A stretch of DNA of 64,000 nt. It comes from Gigaspora rosea. Lineage: Eukaryota; Glomeromycota; Glomeromycetes; Diversisporales; Gigasporaceae. The position numbers were made by a program, and so were the translations under genes. The notes beneath the pieces are model-generated. The model saw only the letters and a list, made by a program, of their open reading frames with translations, was not told where the DNA came from and searched no databases. The stretch is taken from assembly GCA_003550325.1 (NCBI GenBank), contig QKWP01002056.1, positions 1 to 64,000 on the forward strand. The letters run 5' to 3'. How positions within the stretch are numbered: position 1 is the first letter of the stretch; every line of letters begins with the position of its first letter. Positions 35,579 through 46,426 of the stretch are shown piece after piece.

Positions 35579-36530
35579 NNNNNNNNNNNNNNNNNNNNNN
35601 NNNNNNNNNNNNNNNNNNNNNNNNNNNNNNNNNNNNNNNNNNNNNNNNNNNNNNNNNNNNNNNNNNNNNNNNNNNNNNNNNNNNNNNNNNNNNNNNNNNN
35701 NNNNNNNNNNNNNNNNNNNNNNNNNNNNNNNNNNNNNNNNNNNNNNNNNNNNNNNNNNNNNNNNNNNNNNNNNNNNNNNNNNNNNNNNNNNNNNNNNNNN
35801 NNNNNNNNNNNNNNNNNNNNNNNNNNNNNNNNNNNNNNNNNNNNNNNNNNNNNNNNNNNNNNNNNNNNNNNNNNNNNNNNNNNNNNNNNNNNNNNNNNNN
35901 NNNNNNNNNNNNNNNNNNNNNNNNNNNNNNNNNNNNNNNNNNNNNNNNNNNNNNNNNNNNNNNNNNNNNNNNNNNNNNNNNNNNNNNNNNNNNNNNNNNN
36001 NNNNNNNNNNNNNNNNNNNNNNNNNNNNNNNNNNNNNNNNNNNNNNNNNNNNNNNNNNNNNNNNNNNNNNNNNNNNNNNNNNNNNNNNNNNNNNNNNNNN
36101 NNNNNNNNNNNNNNNNNNNNNNNNNNNNNNNNNNNNNNNNNNNNNNNNNNNNNNNNNNNNNNNNNNNNNNNNNNNNNNNNNNNNNNNNNNNNNNNNNNNN
36201 NNNNNNNNNNNNNNNNNNNNNNNNNNNNNNNNNNNNNNNNNNNNNNNNNNNNNNNNNNNNNNNNNNNNNNNNNNNNNNNNNNNNNNNNNNNNNNNNNNNN
36301 NNNNNNNNNNNNNNNNNNNNNNNNNNNNNNNNNNNNNNNNNNNNNNNNNNNNNNNNNNNNNNNNNNNNNNNNNNNNNNNNNNNNNNNNNNNNNNNTTTTT
36401 TTCTTTTTTTTTTTTCTTTTTAATCGTTTTTTTTCCAGTTGTTGGAGTCATCGCTGGCGCCGTTATTGGAGTTGTTGTTGGAGTTGTTGTTCGAGTCATT
36501 TGGGGTTTGGGCTGTTGGTATTGCATTGTG
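35341..36530 (+). other. Possible split gene for a membrane protein, gap in the intron
   Basis: Left of the gap, coding-like sequence stops at a donor-like site (ACTCCG then GTAAGG at about 35535). Right of the gap, a long T-rich tract ends in CCAG (36438), followed by an open stretch encoding VVGVIAGAVIGVVVGVVV, a Gly/Val-rich run typical of a single transmembrane helix. The intron would hold a (TA)n run and the gap. No start, domain or stop can be fixed, and GTT/GTC low-complexity DNA could mimic this. Confidence 0.25.
35579..36395. other. Assembly gap (N)
   Basis: These positions are undetermined. The gap follows a (TA)n run and precedes a poly-T tract, which probably caused it. Confidence 0.99.
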
Positions 36531-37593
36531 GTAAAATTTTGTTGGTGCCGACTTGAATACGATGCCGTGGGTGGTACAGTTTTCTTTGGTCCTATTGATG
36601 TCTTTGTGGGTTCGGCGTGTGTTTGGGTGCAGATCGTTATACGAGTGTACTTTTTATTTTTTTTTATTTTTTTATTTTTTTATTTTTTTCTTTATTTTTA
36701 ATTTTTTTTTTATTAAATAAATATGAAATTTTATGTAATAAATAATGTAATTTTTGGATTTTTTTTATTATTACCGGTAAAAAAACTTAAAATTTTTTTG
36801 ATGATTTAACTATCAGTCACGTGACCGAATTTGATTGGCCGATCATGGGGTCGGCATGGCGATGGGTCGCTGCCCAATTTATATTTGTCATATGATTAAA
36901 TTTGATTGGTTAGATATGGGGTCTAGGATTAAATTAGTTGTCTTAATATAGACCTCTTTGGGGTTTAGGTTATTAGTGTAAACCCCGGGTCTAGGATAAG
37001 ACTACTCAATAAATTATTAATAAAATCTGTAATTGTTAGAAATAAAAAATTTGTATATAAGTAGTATACTAAAATACTAGTTGTTTAAAATAAAAAGTTC
37101 TTGGTTTAAAATTTTAAATTTAAAACCAGAAATTTAAAAATCTATAATTAATTATTTTTATAAAGCAATAACAATATATTATCTAAGATTATAAATTAAA
37201 TATTGTATTTTTATATTTAATTGATTTTAATTTTTTTAATATTATTAAAAAATAGTAATATAAAAATAGAATTTTGAAAATATAAAAAAAAATTAAATAA
37301 TTTTTCTATTTACTATCTTATATTTTTTTTTAAATATTAAAGGTTAGACCATTATCTTATATTTTATCTAACAATTTTTATAAATATATAGTATTGACTA
37401 AACTACTAGTCAACCAAAAATTTGCTGGTCAATAGTCAAAGGTCCTTTGGTCAAACTGGTTTAATCAAATTGGTCAAATAGTTTAATTATTAATTAAATA
37501 ATTTAATTATAAATATAATATACTTATATAATTTAACTTTTAATAAATCTATTTATATTTATATTATAACTAACAACAAATTTATTACTATAA

Positions 37594-37759
37594 GGGGTGT
37601 GCCATTTATCACGTGATATTTTTTACTTAGTAGCTATCCCTATCCATGTATAGTGTGATCACTTTATCTAATTCTGATTGATTAATATAATATATAAACA
37701 TGATCACTACCTCTGACTATGTATCTATGGTAAAAATCACGTAATAAATAGCATGCCCC
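37594..37759. mobile_element. PIF/Harbinger-like MITE, 166 bp
   Basis: GGGGTGTGCCATTTATCACG pairs with GGGGCATGCTATTTATTACG (inverted), and TAA is duplicated (37591-37593 and 37760-37762). A second inner inverted pair carries GTGATCA. Confidence 0.7.
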
Positions 37760-37851
37760 TAAAACAATAATTATTTAATCAACTTAAATAATTTATTTTT
37801 AAATTTTTGAATTAATAAATACTTTTTTATGTACAAACTAAAAAGGTTTAA

Positions 37852-38169
37852 GGATAGAGTTTACCCTATGTTGATCACTTGTAAATCACATAATTTTATT
37901 GTCTAGTTTTGCATTATCACCTACAAAATTTATTTATCACCCACAAAATTCATTAACTTAGTAAGTAAATTTTTAATATACCAACTTAGTTAATATGGTT
38001 TTTTTTTTATTTTATTAATAAAACAAGTATTCAAAAACAGGTTTAGTGATATTTTATAATATTATATTTATTTTTATGTAACTTATCTGTAGTGATTGTG
38101 TTGTATAATCTGATTTACATAGTAGAGTCATAATTAGTAATATAAAAATGATCTACATATACTCTACCC
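37852..38169. mobile_element. 318-bp MITE with TTAA flanks
   Basis: GGATAGAGTTTACCC at the left pairs with GGGTAGAGTATATGT (inverted) at the right; TTAA lies outside both ends. It resembles the elements at 33614 and 51089. Confidence 0.6.
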
Positions 38170-38246
38170 TTAAATAAATAAAATTATTAAATTAGCTAAA
38201 TAGTTTAATTTAATTATTTAATATAAATATATTATATATATATTTT

Positions 38247-39809
38247 TTATTTGACTAATACTTGCTTATGTACATTTACACAAAACTCTTTCCAATGATC
38301 ACTTGGACCAAATTTTCTAATAGAAGAAACAAAAAGTTTTTTGTTAGAGCATTGGTAGTAGGGTTGCGGCCCAAACTTACTAGTTTGGAATTTGGTAGAA
38401 TCCCAAATAGTATTTACTAGATTTTGCAAAATGCCTCTAGTTTGCTGTAATGTCAAACATTCTGATATATAAATTATATTACAACTAGAAATCCCAAATT
38501 TTTTACATGTAAAATTGGGTTTGGGACTCATTCTAAACAAAGAGGTCATTTAAAGTTTGGCACTTTGGCCAATAAGATTGCGAAATTTTGACATCAAACC
38601 GATGAATAAGTATCAGGTAAATATCAAATACAAGACTTACTGATATACTATATTTAGCTCATAGGATAACCGGTAACTTATAAAATACTTTTTGAGAACA
38701 TAACATTTTACCAACAAAAAAAGTACTATAAAAGCATATTCTAGTTTTAAATGAACGTAGATATTCACAGTTAAATTAATCCAAAGTAATCCACCTCTTC
38801 AAGAACTTCACTTAGATGCAAATAATTTACTATATACCACTAATACTAGTTATATTAACTGTATATAAGTTTTAAATACCAAAAACGGTCATTAAAAAAA
38901 AGATTAAAATGTTACATGTAAGCTTTAAACATGGAACTTAGAGTGCACTGTTTAATATACTAAATATTATAATAATAATAGGCTTGTACTAACGTTTACT
39001 ATATATTTTACGTTTATAAAGTTATATTACGAGAGTAATAAATGTAACTTTGGGTTAAGTAGTAGTCGATAATATGTATGTATTATTGTTTTATTAATAA
39101 TTATATGGGCTAAGGGTTATGTGGGCTATATGGTGTCTTTAATAAGGGTCGTAGTAATTTAAAATAAGATAGAATTATTTTAATTACTTTTCAAAATGTA
39201 CCAGTAATAAAGAACAAAAGATAGCTTTGTTAATAATCTATTTATATTGAATTTGTTGATCGATTAGAGTTTGGGTTTATTAATAATAAATATCAATTCA
39301 TATGTTATTTATCTATTTCTAAAAAAGAGATTAATTCTTTTTATGTGCATTAATAGTTTGTAAGCTTCTTAATATGAAGTTCTTTTTTTTCGTTTTCTAG
39401 TAGTTTTTGAGTTTGACACTATATACCGAAATGGAATATATATTTGGGTTTTGGTTATGAACCCAAACTAGATAGAAATACCGATTCCCAAACCCAAACT
39501 AAGTAGAAACGCCGTAACTAAAAAAAAGAGTTTGTGCTGCAACCCTAGTTGGTAGTAGTTACAGAATCTACAGTTTTTACAAAGATCAACTTTCTCTATC
39601 TAGGAGAACTCCTTTAATATATTTGACATGCAAACCAAAGTATTTTAGTACAAGATAACTGGCAGAAGATGGCGCCCTTGTACAGAAAATTTTGGTGGAG
39701 TCATTACTTCTACTCCATCGATGAAGTAACCTGTGACATTATAATTGGGAACAACAAAAAAATAAGTTTTTTGATCACACTCTCCCTTAAATTTCTCACA
39801 AGTGATTCC
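38247..39809 (-). pseudogene. Unidentified gene relic split by a hAT element
   Basis: Reading right to left, 39809-39548 encodes ITCEKFKGECDQKTYFF, then YFIDGVEVMTPPKFSVQ, then a Cys cluster (CKNCRFC). Left of the hAT element (38359-39547) the same frame resumes, when element and one TSD copy are ignored, as CSNKKLFVSS, IRKFGPSDHWKEFC and VLVK before a TAA at 38247. Two in-frame stops lie in the first part (39645-39647 and 39600-39602), so the gene was decaying independently of the insertion. Paired cysteines (C-x2-C-x2-C) suggest a metal site. Further upstream the frame is closed at once, so the N-terminal part is missing or in another exon. The family is not recognised. Confidence 0.5.
38359..39547. 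mobile_element. hAT-type element inserted in a coding relic, 1.2 kb
   Basis: TAGGGTTGCGGCCCAAACT pairs with TAGGGTTGCAGCACAAACT (inverted). ATTGGTAG and GTTGGTAG flank the element, an 8-bp duplication with one change. No transposase is encoded; subterminal CCCAAACT words recur. Confidence 0.8.
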
Positions 39810-40040
39810 TTGGTATCATTTTAAGTTTTTTTGCTCATTTTATAGAACATATATTTGTGATCTATGCCAGCTTATGGATCAAATGGGCTTAAGAAATTTT
39901 GAACTTAGTTTTTTTTTTTTTATCTGGTGGCTGGCTTGGAATTTTTGTGACAGGTCAAAACACTATATAATCGTTAAAGATTTGTTAATTGTTAAAATAA
40001 TTACGATTATAATCGATTTATAAATATATAATAATTTAAT

Positions 40041-41250
40041 ATAAAAAATGATATATATTGATTATAGATATATATCAATTTTTAACCAGTTAGGGGGCTT
40101 CCAGAAATTATGTGATTTTTAGTGGGTGGGTAGGGTCCTGAAAATATCAGGTTATAATTATAATTCTGGTCAATTCTGGTCAAAAGTATAAAATTATAAA
40201 CTTATTAATAACTATTGTTCTACTGAACCAATTTAGATGATTTAACTACCAAAATGTTCGTCTCATTGAGACGATTCTAACAAGCTCAAAATCGTTAAAA
40301 TCTAATCACAGGGTCCCAAGATCGTTCAACTTTTGTGTAATTTTATAGTGATTTTTAGAATCACTAAATAAATTTCTTTAATATTGAATAACTTTTGATC
40401 CACCAGCCCGTTTTGGATGATTTAACTACCAAATGTTCTTCTTAGTGAGACAATTCTAACAAGCCCAAAATCGCTAAATTCCAATCACAGGATTCCAAGA
40501 CCGATAAAGATTTGTTTTGTTAAACAAACAAAAAAATCTTTATTGATCTTGAAACCACATGATTAGAATTTAGCGATTTTGGGCTTGTTAGAATCGTCTC
40601 ACTGAGACAAACATTTTAGCAGTTAAATCATCCAAAATGGGCCAGTGGATCAAAAGTTATTCAATATTAAAGAAATTTACTTAGTGACTCTAAAAAATTA
40701 TTATTAAGATTATACAAAAGTTGAACAATCTTGGGACCCTGTGATTAGATTTTAACGATTTGTGCTTGTTAGAATCGTCTCACTAAAATGAACATTTTAG
40801 TAGTTAAATTATCCAAAACGGGCCAGTAGATTAAAAGTTATTCAATATTAAAAAAATTTACTTAGTAATTCTAAAAATCACTATTAAAATTACACTAAAG
40901 TTGAATGATCTTGGGATCCTGTAATTATATTTTAACGATTTGGGGCTTGTTAGAATCATCTCAGTGAGACGAACATTTTGGTAGTTAAATCATCTAAATT
41001 GGTCCAGCAGAGCAATAGTTATTATCAATTTCATAAATTGAAACATATGAATAAATTTTAAAAAATATAAAATTTTGATTGGCTAATAGAGAATCAGGTA
41101 TGGGTGGGTGGAGTAAAATTTTGAAATTTATTAGTAAAAAAATATTATATAATTTCTGGACGCCCCCTTAATTGATATATATCGTTATTTTTTAATCGAT
41201 ATAAAACGATTAACTGTTATATATTGATTAATATCTATATATAAAATTTG
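40041..41250. repeat. ATCGATA-rich repeat, copy 2, split by a PIF-like element
   Basis: TGATATATATTGATTATAGA to the left and TTGATATATATCG with AATCGATATAAAACGATTA to the right of 40093-41167 are related to the block at 1-190. The inserted element separates the two halves. Confidence 0.45.
40093..41167. mobile_element. PIF/Harbinger-like palindromic element, 1.1 kb
   Basis: GGGGGCTTCCAGAAATTAT pairs with GGGGGCGTCCAGAAATTAT (inverted), with TTA on both sides (40090-40092 and 41168-41170). The interior has at least four copies of the CGTCTCANTGAGACG / AAGATCGTT module that also fills the elements at 12447 and 14109, although its termini differ from theirs. Confidence 0.8.
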
Positions 41251-41344
41251 GTGATGTGACCTTTTTTGATTTTGTCTAATTCAAAATATCTAAATATTTA
41301 AAATTGTCCAAAACTTGTTTAAGCTTTAATAATTAATTTTTTTC

Positions 41345-42490
41345 CTCTTTGGTGAGACTCACCATATATAACCTCTTTAATTTTATTATATTAAAGAAAC
41401 TAGTACAAATTTTTAAAGAACAAAGAATAAAACAGTATTGGCATTACCAGGACCCCAAAAGTACCCTGAATAATCTATGTAAGGTCATATTTGAAAAATA
41501 GCTAATAGAGGCCCGTTTTTTAAAAAAAGTTATATTTGAAAAATAGGTATTGGAGAAAAGATTATATTTGAAAACTGCTAAATGGCAAAATAGGTATATT
41601 TGAAAAAATGCTAATGGGGTAATTTATATAAATGTTATATTTGAAATGTGCTAATAAAAATTGAAAAATACAAAAATTAAAAAAATGCAAAATTGGAAAA
41701 ATATAGAAAAATACAAAAATTAAATAAAAATTAACCAAAACGGGGTTTTTTTAAAGTTTTTTTACATGACTTGTGGTATATATATTTATAATCCTTGGTA
41801 GCTTGTAAATTTTGTGTATTAAACGGGCTTAAAAAATTTTAAATTTTTTTTTTTTTTTTAGAGAATGTTTTGTTTTTTTAGAGAATATTCTGTTTTTTTT
41901 TTTAAAGACCATTCTTTTTTTTTATTTTTTTTTATTTTTTTTAGAAAATGGTTTAATTTTTTTTTTTAGAGAATGCTCTGGTTTTTTTTTTTTAGAGAAC
42001 GTTGTATTTCAAAAAAAGTTAATAGTGAGTAAAAGTTCGATCTAATGTGTGACATATAGCTTATATATACCAAACCAAAATTGCTAATCAAAAAATTTTT
42101 ACTATAATGCTCAAATATAACCTTACATTATTTGGGATCCTGCATTACCCAATTTAGACGACTAAACCAAGTGCGAATCACTACACGGCATCTCAAAAGA
42201 CACCAACTAGTTCATCAGCCTTATTCCACTATATAAAAGTATTCCCTAAAGAAAATATCCTTAGGAAAAAATCTAAACTACTAAGAACAAAGATACAAAA
42301 AGGAGTAAAAAAAACAAAAAAAATGAGAAAACAAATAATAGAAAAAGAAAAAAGAAAAATCAAGGCCTCAGATCAATTAAGACCTGGTGCCAAGATAATG
42401 AACTATTTAAAAAATTATATAATATTAAGAAAAGTAGTCTTTACTCTAACTAAGCTCAAATTATCATATATAGGCAAAAACTATTGCTAG
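41345..42490 (+). pseudogene. Lys-rich coding-like frame split by a hAT element
   Basis: From about 41345 to 41458 one frame is open (FKEQRIKQYWHYP at its end). After the element at 41459-42141 and one TSD copy the same frame continues, past one TAG, for more than 100 codons to a TAG at 42488-42490, including SALFHYIKVFPKENILRK and ASDQLRPGAKIMNYLKN. The middle is very Lys-rich. No start, intron or domain is recognised. An open frame of this length in AT-rich DNA is suggestive, but chance or a decayed transposon gene is possible. Confidence 0.3.
41459..42141. mobile_element. 683-bp element with an 8-bp TSD
   Basis: AGGACCCCAAA pairs with AGGATCCCAAA (inverted), followed by AATNATNTAAGGT-ATATTTGA in both arms. 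GCATTACC is perfectly duplicated (41451-41458 and 42142-42149). The interior is filled with irregular TATATTTGAAAAATNGCTAA repeats and TTTTTTAGAGAAT repeats. The 8-bp duplication suggests hAT. Confidence 0.8.
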
Positions 42491-43157
42491 AAAAAAATAG
42501 ATTCTAATCTAGAAAACTGTAAAGATAGATGTACAAAAAAAACTATAGCTAAAAAAAAAATTTCATTGTGAGGTTTTTTCCAAAAACAAAATACATAATA
42601 CTGTATTTATTGTTTATTTTGAAAACCTGAAATCTACTTGTGATTTGATTTTAATATGGTAGCCATATTTTTAAATTAAAAGAAGTAAATATTGCTGATC
42701 TTTAGAAGAGTAAGCCAAAATGCCCACTTTGTCAAAATTTTGAAAGAGCCAAAGGGACGAGAGAAACACCAAGCAGTCCAACTTGTTTTGTAAATTTGAA
42801 ACTATATAAGTTTTGTAGTCTGTAGAAAAATATACAACTTTTATAAAATCCAAAACCATTTGAACTTAATAACTAAGCTTCCAGTTACTCAGTAACCAAC
42901 TACTATTTGATAATTTGTATTTTACTCCAGGGAGGTCTATTCCAAAACTTCTTTTTTTAGCTCTTTTTCAGTTGCTCCGAGTAGAGCTTTTGTTCTCGAA
43001 TACTTTAAAAGAAGTTTTGTGATAGGAGGTTGCATATTATCTATAAGTTTTTTATAGTTCGATTGTCTTGAAAAAGTTGGTTCAAATGATTGTTAGAAAA
43101 AGTGATTCTTAAACCTCATTTAGTAATTAATAAATTTGTCTAAAAATTATATAATTA
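42491..43157. other. Intergenic DNA
   Basis: Nothing is firmly supported. A weak inverted pair at 42931-43031 (TCCAAAACTTCTTTT against CACAAAACTTCTTTT) may be a small MITE. Confidence 0.35.
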
Positions 43158-43396
43158 GGAGGAATGTATTTGTCGCCCCCTGCGACACAGTTTTTTGTCA
43201 CAGGTTTATTTATAACTCAAAACTTTACTAAAATAATACCTATTGCACTTCTAACAAAAAATGATCCTCTTGCAATTCTGTATTAATTTTAATTTTAATT
43301 CTAATAATCTTAACCCTAATCCTAACTCTAACTCCAACTTTACTTTAATAACCTTATTGCCCGTGACAGTCACAGAGGTAACAAATGCAATTTTTC
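43158..43396. mobile_element. 239-bp MITE related to the 51383 element
   Basis: GGAGGAATGTATTTGTCGCC pairs loosely with GAAAAATTGCATTTGTTACC (inverted), and ATATAATTA flanks both ends (43149-43157 and 43397-43405). TTTGTCGC ends followed by GCGACA recall the larger element at 51383-52024. Confidence 0.5.
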
Positions 43397-43549
43397 ATAT
43401 AATTATATATTTTTTTAAGTACTAAACACATTTTAGTTAAAATTAAAATAGATTATCTTAATAAAATTTTTTAAATAATTTTATTTAATTTAATTGTTTA
43501 AAATTGTTTAAACTATTACCCAAAGCTATCCTATAACAATATTGCTTTA

Positions 43550-44491
43550 GAGAGTGTGGCGACTTAAAGAAGTTGGTAAGTTGTTATTCCAAGCATCAGA
43601 TCTAGGATTCAAATCCTACTAGCAATGCTTTGAAAAATAGACCTGTGTTTCAGTAACTGCTTCTTGTAAATTGGTTGGGTACTGTATATTCCCGAAAATA
43701 AGCTACTCCGAAAATAAGCTACCCCTTTGATTTTTTTTCAAAAATCTCAAAAATGCATTGGCAGTTGTTACATATAAAACTTTTTTTTACTAAGTAAACT
43801 TCAAAAGTTCGATTAAGTAAAGTTGTTCAGCGCATCAAAATATACTTATAGTAAAAATTTGGTGTAATTTGGACAACTTTTTATTAGTACGTTTTTCAAT
43901 TTTTTCAAAAATGTCTATACGCTAAAAATAAGCTACCCACATTTTTTTATATAATTTTTGGGGGTAGCTTATTTTTGGGAATATACGGTATATCACCTGT
44001 AGCCTTGGTACACCATCTTGAATGAAAGCTTTTAGGCAAAGTTGTGTATTATTATACAGACAAATCCAAGGAACTGGAGAAACAGAAACCCATTTGGCAA
44101 GTTCTGAGTAAGAAGGTAGCAAAAATTTTTAACAGTGCTACCAAAACTGAAGCATCAGAAACCGGAGTTAGAAAACTAGCAACATTGATTTAAGAAACAA
44201 GATCCACCAACCTGGTTACCGGAATCATATCGAAGGAAAAGAACTTATGCTATAGAAGTAGATACCAGGGTGAAAAAAACCATAAGGCATCTAATACCAA
44301 GTAGATTGACCCTTCCAGGCTAACTGGATTGGAAGTTTGGGATGTATTGGGAAAGGACCAATAGGAAAGTGATGGTGAGTACTGGGTTGGAACGAACTTA
44401 CAAGGGCAAAAGTAGGTAACGGTAGTGGTTGCAGGGTATCCCCTAACTACAAGTTGTTCGCCTCGGTGAACTTTGACATATAAAAAAAAAC
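43550..44491 (+). mobile_element. tRNA-headed retroelement family 1, copy A
   Basis: The head (TGGCGACTTAAAGAAG, then GGATTCAAATCC) has the spacing of pol III A and B boxes in a tRNA. The body matches the copy at 49093-50104 over ACAGACAAATCCAAGGAAC, TTGGCAAG and GCAAGGGCA-type words. It ends in TAAAAAAAAA. CAATATTGCTTTA before and CAATATTTCTCTA after agree at 11 of 13 positions, an aged TSD. A mariner-type MITE (43682-43988) is inserted near the head. Confidence 0.7.
43682..43988. mobile_element. mariner-type MITE nested in retroelement copy A
   Basis: CTGTATATTCCCGAAAATAA pairs with CCGTATATTCCCAAAAATAA (inverted), TA lies at each side, and AAAATAAGCTAC repeats at both ends. Copy C at 49217 shows the uninterrupted site (GGGTACATTACCTG), which confirms the insertion. 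Confidence 0.8.
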
Positions 44492-44834
44492 CAATATTTC
44501 TCTAATCTACTTTGGGCTCTTAAACAATATTGTTTAATACATATACTACCAAAATTGATTTTTAAAAATATCATTTCAGGTTTCCAAAAATAAATTAAAA
44601 TTTTTTATAAAAAAGAGCAAATAAAATTTATATATTTATATTTTTTATAATTTCATATATTCAAAAAAAGTATCAAAAAATTTTAGGTTTTAAATAAAAT
44701 AAATCAAAAACAAATTTAGAAAAAATTTTTAATTTTGGGTTCTAAACCCCAAAATAATTTCATCCTATATATAGTTTAGTATATAATTTTGCTTGTATTT
44801 GAAATTAAAATACATCTATATTTTAATTATAGTT

Positions 44835-45016
44835 CCTCAAAGTCAAATCAAATCGAATATTAGGCATATTTGAATTTGATTGAATCAAATAAGCTCTTGA
44901 TTTGAATTTGATTTGATCAAATCAAATCAAATCAAATTTATAATTTTTATTAAATATTTTTGAATCGAATCAAATATTTTGTCAATTTGAATTTGATTTA
45001 ATTTGACCGCCCTGAG
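44835..45016. repeat. AATCAAAT-rich inverted-repeat element
   Basis: CCTCAAAGTCAAATCAAAT pairs loosely with CCTCAGGGCGGTCAAATTAA (inverted). The interior is an irregular (AAATC)n/(GATTT)n array that folds on itself. It abuts the 3' end of retroelement copy B. Confidence 0.5.
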
Positions 45017-45658
45017 GTTCCACACTAGTTGCCATACCTGCAACCCAACTACGGAAATTGCCTAATTTAAATCCTCTGATTATCCGCTAAGCCCATCAAC
45101 CCCCTAATACTTAACCTCCGACATTACCCAGCATGACACCTCTTTTGGGTGAATTCCCAGATATGACCTGCCGCACTATGCCAAACCAACCGGTTTGACA
45201 TAGAATTTTACCAGAATGATACATGTCCCACCCAATTAATCGTACAGTTTCTTTCAGCGATCGACGCTATGGCTTTACCCATATACTCGCAGTCTGGATT
45301 CCCGTGAACCACTGATGTCACCTACTACAACCCTCGTAAGGTTCGTCGTCTGACCCGGCACCCACCTCTTTCAGTAGCACCATCGTAGTCGTCCGTCTAC
45401 CTCTTTACTCGGGATTTGCCAAGGGGTTTCTGTTTTTTCCGGTTTCCTGGATTTGTCGGTGTAACAATACACCAATTTGCTCAGAAGCTTCCATTCAAGA
45501 TGGTGAACCCAAGATTACAGGTATTTTTACCCAACCGATCTTGAGCCACAGTCACCGTAACACAGGCCTATTTTCAAAACGTCGAAAGTAGGATTTGAAC
45601 TTTTGACCTTTCGCTTGGAGGGGTAACAACCTGGCAACTTCTCTAAGTCACCACACCC
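45005..45658 (-). mobile_element. tRNA-headed retroelement family 1, copy B
   Basis: On the minus strand it starts GGGTGTGGTGACTTAGAGAA and has an AGTTCAAATCC B-box-like word, followed by the same body as copies A and C (CAAGATGGTG inverted, GACAAATCCAGGAAACCGG, TTGGCAAATCCCGAGTAA). Homology with copy C reaches its GTGTAGAACCTCCGGGCGG. No TSD was resolved and the right part is lost in the AATCAAAT element. Confidence 0.65.
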
Positions 45659-45753
45659 TGCTACTTTTGTTTTTTAAATAAAGTTTTAGTATATATTTTT
45701 ATATATATTTATTATTTTAAAATTAGCAAATATTTGTTTTTGGCAAGTTATAT

Positions 45754-46415
45754 ATATATATTTTTTTAATTTTCTTCAGGTTTTCATCCCCAAAGATCAC
45801 AGTTGGCAATTTTTTATTAAGGTCATTTGTTTTTTTTTATTACAACTTTTAGTAATATAATCTATTACAATACTAGACTAGTTGTACAATCTAATTCTGT
45901 ACTCAGTTTCTCGAATATCCCTCATTTGGTTACCTAGCCTCACTGACTACATTATCGACTTCCAACTTCTTCCGGGACCAACCCTCCAGTCATCTGTACC
46001 AACCAGAGCAGTACACAATTCTTGGTAATTCCTTTCTTTAACCTTTCAAAGTTTTCGGTCTCCTCCATTTCGGTATAAAATTGGGCCGCCCTAAGTTCAT
46101 CTGAGATCCTTTTTTCTTTGTTAGATTAGTGCAACTTGCTGTTTTTGCATATTACTATTCAACCAAAATTCTACTGGAAGTATTCTTTTTATTCAACTAG
46201 AGTTCCACCAAAAGTATTTATAATTTTCCAAATAAGCATCTAAACAAGTTTTTATGTAGTTAATTTAACCATCTGCGGTCCTGGCATCTTAGTTTAGCCC
46301 ATCTGTCTCATGATCGAGTATAGTTTTTTCTTTGTCTGCTAGTAAAAGTTGAATCAGTGATCTTACGTTTGGCGACCTAGGAGCATAACCACTTATGCTA
46401 TCGGTCCACAGGTTA
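45754..46415 (-). mobile_element. tRNA-headed retroelement family 2, copy A
   Basis: On the minus strand the head reads TGTGGACCGATAGCATAAGT, with an A-box-like TAGCATAAGTGG and a worn B box. The body matches 62170-62910 (GACAGATGGGCTAAACTA, ATGCCAGGACCGC, GATGAACTTAGG, GAGTACAGAATTAG). The 3' end is GATGAAAACCTGAAGAAAAT then an A-rich tail. GCAAGTTATAT is perfectly duplicated (45743-45753 and 46416-46426), proving retroposition in this orientation. Confidence 0.85.
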
Positions 46416-46426
46416 GCAAGTTATAT

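Larger units (their letters stand above)
35204..36997. mobile_element. TIR element with CCTAGACCCGGG ends around an assembly gap
   Basis: The left end CTTAGCCTAGACCCGGGT and the inverted right end CTTATCCTAGACCCGGGG pair and continue through further matches (AACCTCATAGAGGT against AACCCCAAAGAGGT). The target duplication is not clear. 817 undetermined bases (35579-36395) prevent a full reading. A possible split gene lies inside (35341-36530). Confidence 0.5.

Noticed and set aside
35305..36526. Long reading frames on both strands across the gap
   Set aside because: They exist only because undetermined bases cannot create stops; the sequenced parts are low-complexity.
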